The position numbers were made by a program, and so were the translations under genes. A DNA stretch of 64,000 nucleotides, taken from assembly GCF_000754095.2 (NCBI RefSeq), contig NZ_JQSG02000001.1, positions 186,001-250,000 on the forward strand. Direction: 5' to 3'. Each line of letters begins with the position of its first letter. The first letter of the stretch is position 1. The stretch is from Acidihalobacter prosperus (lineage in GTDB: Bacteria; Pseudomonadota; Gammaproteobacteria; DSM-5130; Acidihalobacteraceae). Below, piece after piece: positions 63,797 through 64,000 of this stretch. Under the pieces are notes generated by a model. That model did not search any database. It worked only from the letters and a program-made list of their open reading frames with translations, and was not told where the DNA came from.

Positions 63797-63825
63797 AAGA
63801 TAACGCAAATGATAATGATTCGCAA
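63797..63825 (-). promoter_or_regulatory. Promoter with Fur box for cupredoxin-FTR1
   Basis: On the minus strand TTGCGA (63825-63820), 17 bp, TATCTT (63802-63797). Between and over the -35 edge lies, on the plus strand, TGATAATGATTCGCA (63810-63824), matching the 7-1-7 Fur consensus TGATAAT-n-ATTATCA in 12 of 14 positions. Fur with iron should block the promoter, so the pair is expressed when iron is low. Confidence 0.75.
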
Positions 63826-63907
63826 TCAGATATTGATCTGTCCCTAGTCGCGAGCCGAGACAAGGGGGCCGTGCGCCCGCCGTCGCCAGCGGGCGTACGT
63901 GTCGGGG

Positions 63908-64000
63908 TCAGGCGGTGTGGCCGGACGTGCCGGCCAGACCGGCCGCCTGCCGCTGATCGGCGGCGAGTCCGGTCCAGTCGATATTGCCCTGGCCGGTGGC
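63908..64000 (-). CDS. 3' end of an unidentified gene (cut by window edge)
   Basis: An open minus-strand frame enters from the right edge and stops with TGA at 63910-63908; the visible 30 residues end NIDWTGLAADQ ... TSGHTA. I do not recognise it. A hairpin GTGCGCCCGC/GCGGGCGTAC (63871-63898, one G-T pair) lies 9 bases after the stop and could end transcription, which supports a real gene end. Confidence 0.4.
   Translation of the reverse strand, partial: ATGQGNIDWTGLAADQRQAAGLAGTSGHTA

Overview
The window reads as chromosome of a GC-rich gammaproteobacterium. The evidence is the gene order yciK ... gph-ubiG / mtaD-mtnA / gyrA-serC-pheA-tyrA-aroA-cmk-rpsA-ihfB-lapA-lapB-pyrF, plus IHF beta, LapA/LapB and a PBP1b with its lipoprotein neighbour. 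Two split YeeE/YedE halves, TusA, DsrE-like proteins, rhodaneses and a c-type cytochrome in one operon suggest a sulfur-oxidising chemolithotroph, perhaps of the Ectothiorhodospiraceae/Acidihalobacter type. That genus-level guess is inference. No phage, insertion sequence, integrase or CRISPR array was seen. No stretch over 300 bp lacks a gene; the two longest gaps (54893-55141 and 55652-55934) hold promoters and hairpins.

Layout. 1-4530: scpB (5' truncated, with a hexanucleotide-repeat tail), a GtrA-like protein, moaB, rluB, a MagIII-type DNA glycosylase, a secreted tandem thioredoxin and a DUF1059 protein. 4607-10339 (mostly minus strand): hpnC-hpnD-hpnE-yciK (squalene synthesis coupled to a reductase), a PilZ protein, gph and ubiG. 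10466-27322: quinone reductase, methionine salvage (mtaD, mtnA), gyrA, the serine/aromatic pathway, cmk, rpsA, ihfB, lapAB, pyrF, galU. 27289-35971 (minus): an ABC-F protein, then a signalling module (HDOD-GAF-histidine kinase, receiver-PAS-GGDEF-EAL, MinD-like ATPase) and an SH3 membrane protein. A tRNA-Arg(CCT) lies at 36085.

36238-45651 (minus) is the most interesting part. A three-gene sensory operon (PhnD-like periplasmic binding protein, histidine kinase, sigma-54 response regulator) sits directly upstream of a tightly packed 12-gene operon: split YeeE/YedE transporter, TusA, three tiny membrane proteins (one ending in Gly-Gly-Cys like SoxY), a membrane-anchored rhodanese without active cysteine, two DsrE-like proteins, a 60-residue protein, an active-looking periplasmic rhodanese and a cytochrome c. 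The gap between the operons carries a textbook sigma-54 layout: two 15-bp inverted-repeat activator sites, a perfect IHF consensus and a -24/-12 element. I infer that the sensor system switches on the sulfur operon.

45755-54892: NlpC/P60 lipoprotein, a kinase fusion, PBP1b (mrcB) with an LpoP-like lipoprotein, a YoaA/DinG helicase, tsaB, an ACT protein and an archaeal-type malate/lactate dehydrogenase homologue. 55142-63750: a secreted DsrE-like protein, an HDOD-GGDEF cyclase, a ybhGFSR-type exporter and a Fur-box-controlled cupredoxin-FTR1 iron uptake pair. The right edge holds the 3' end of an unidentified gene.
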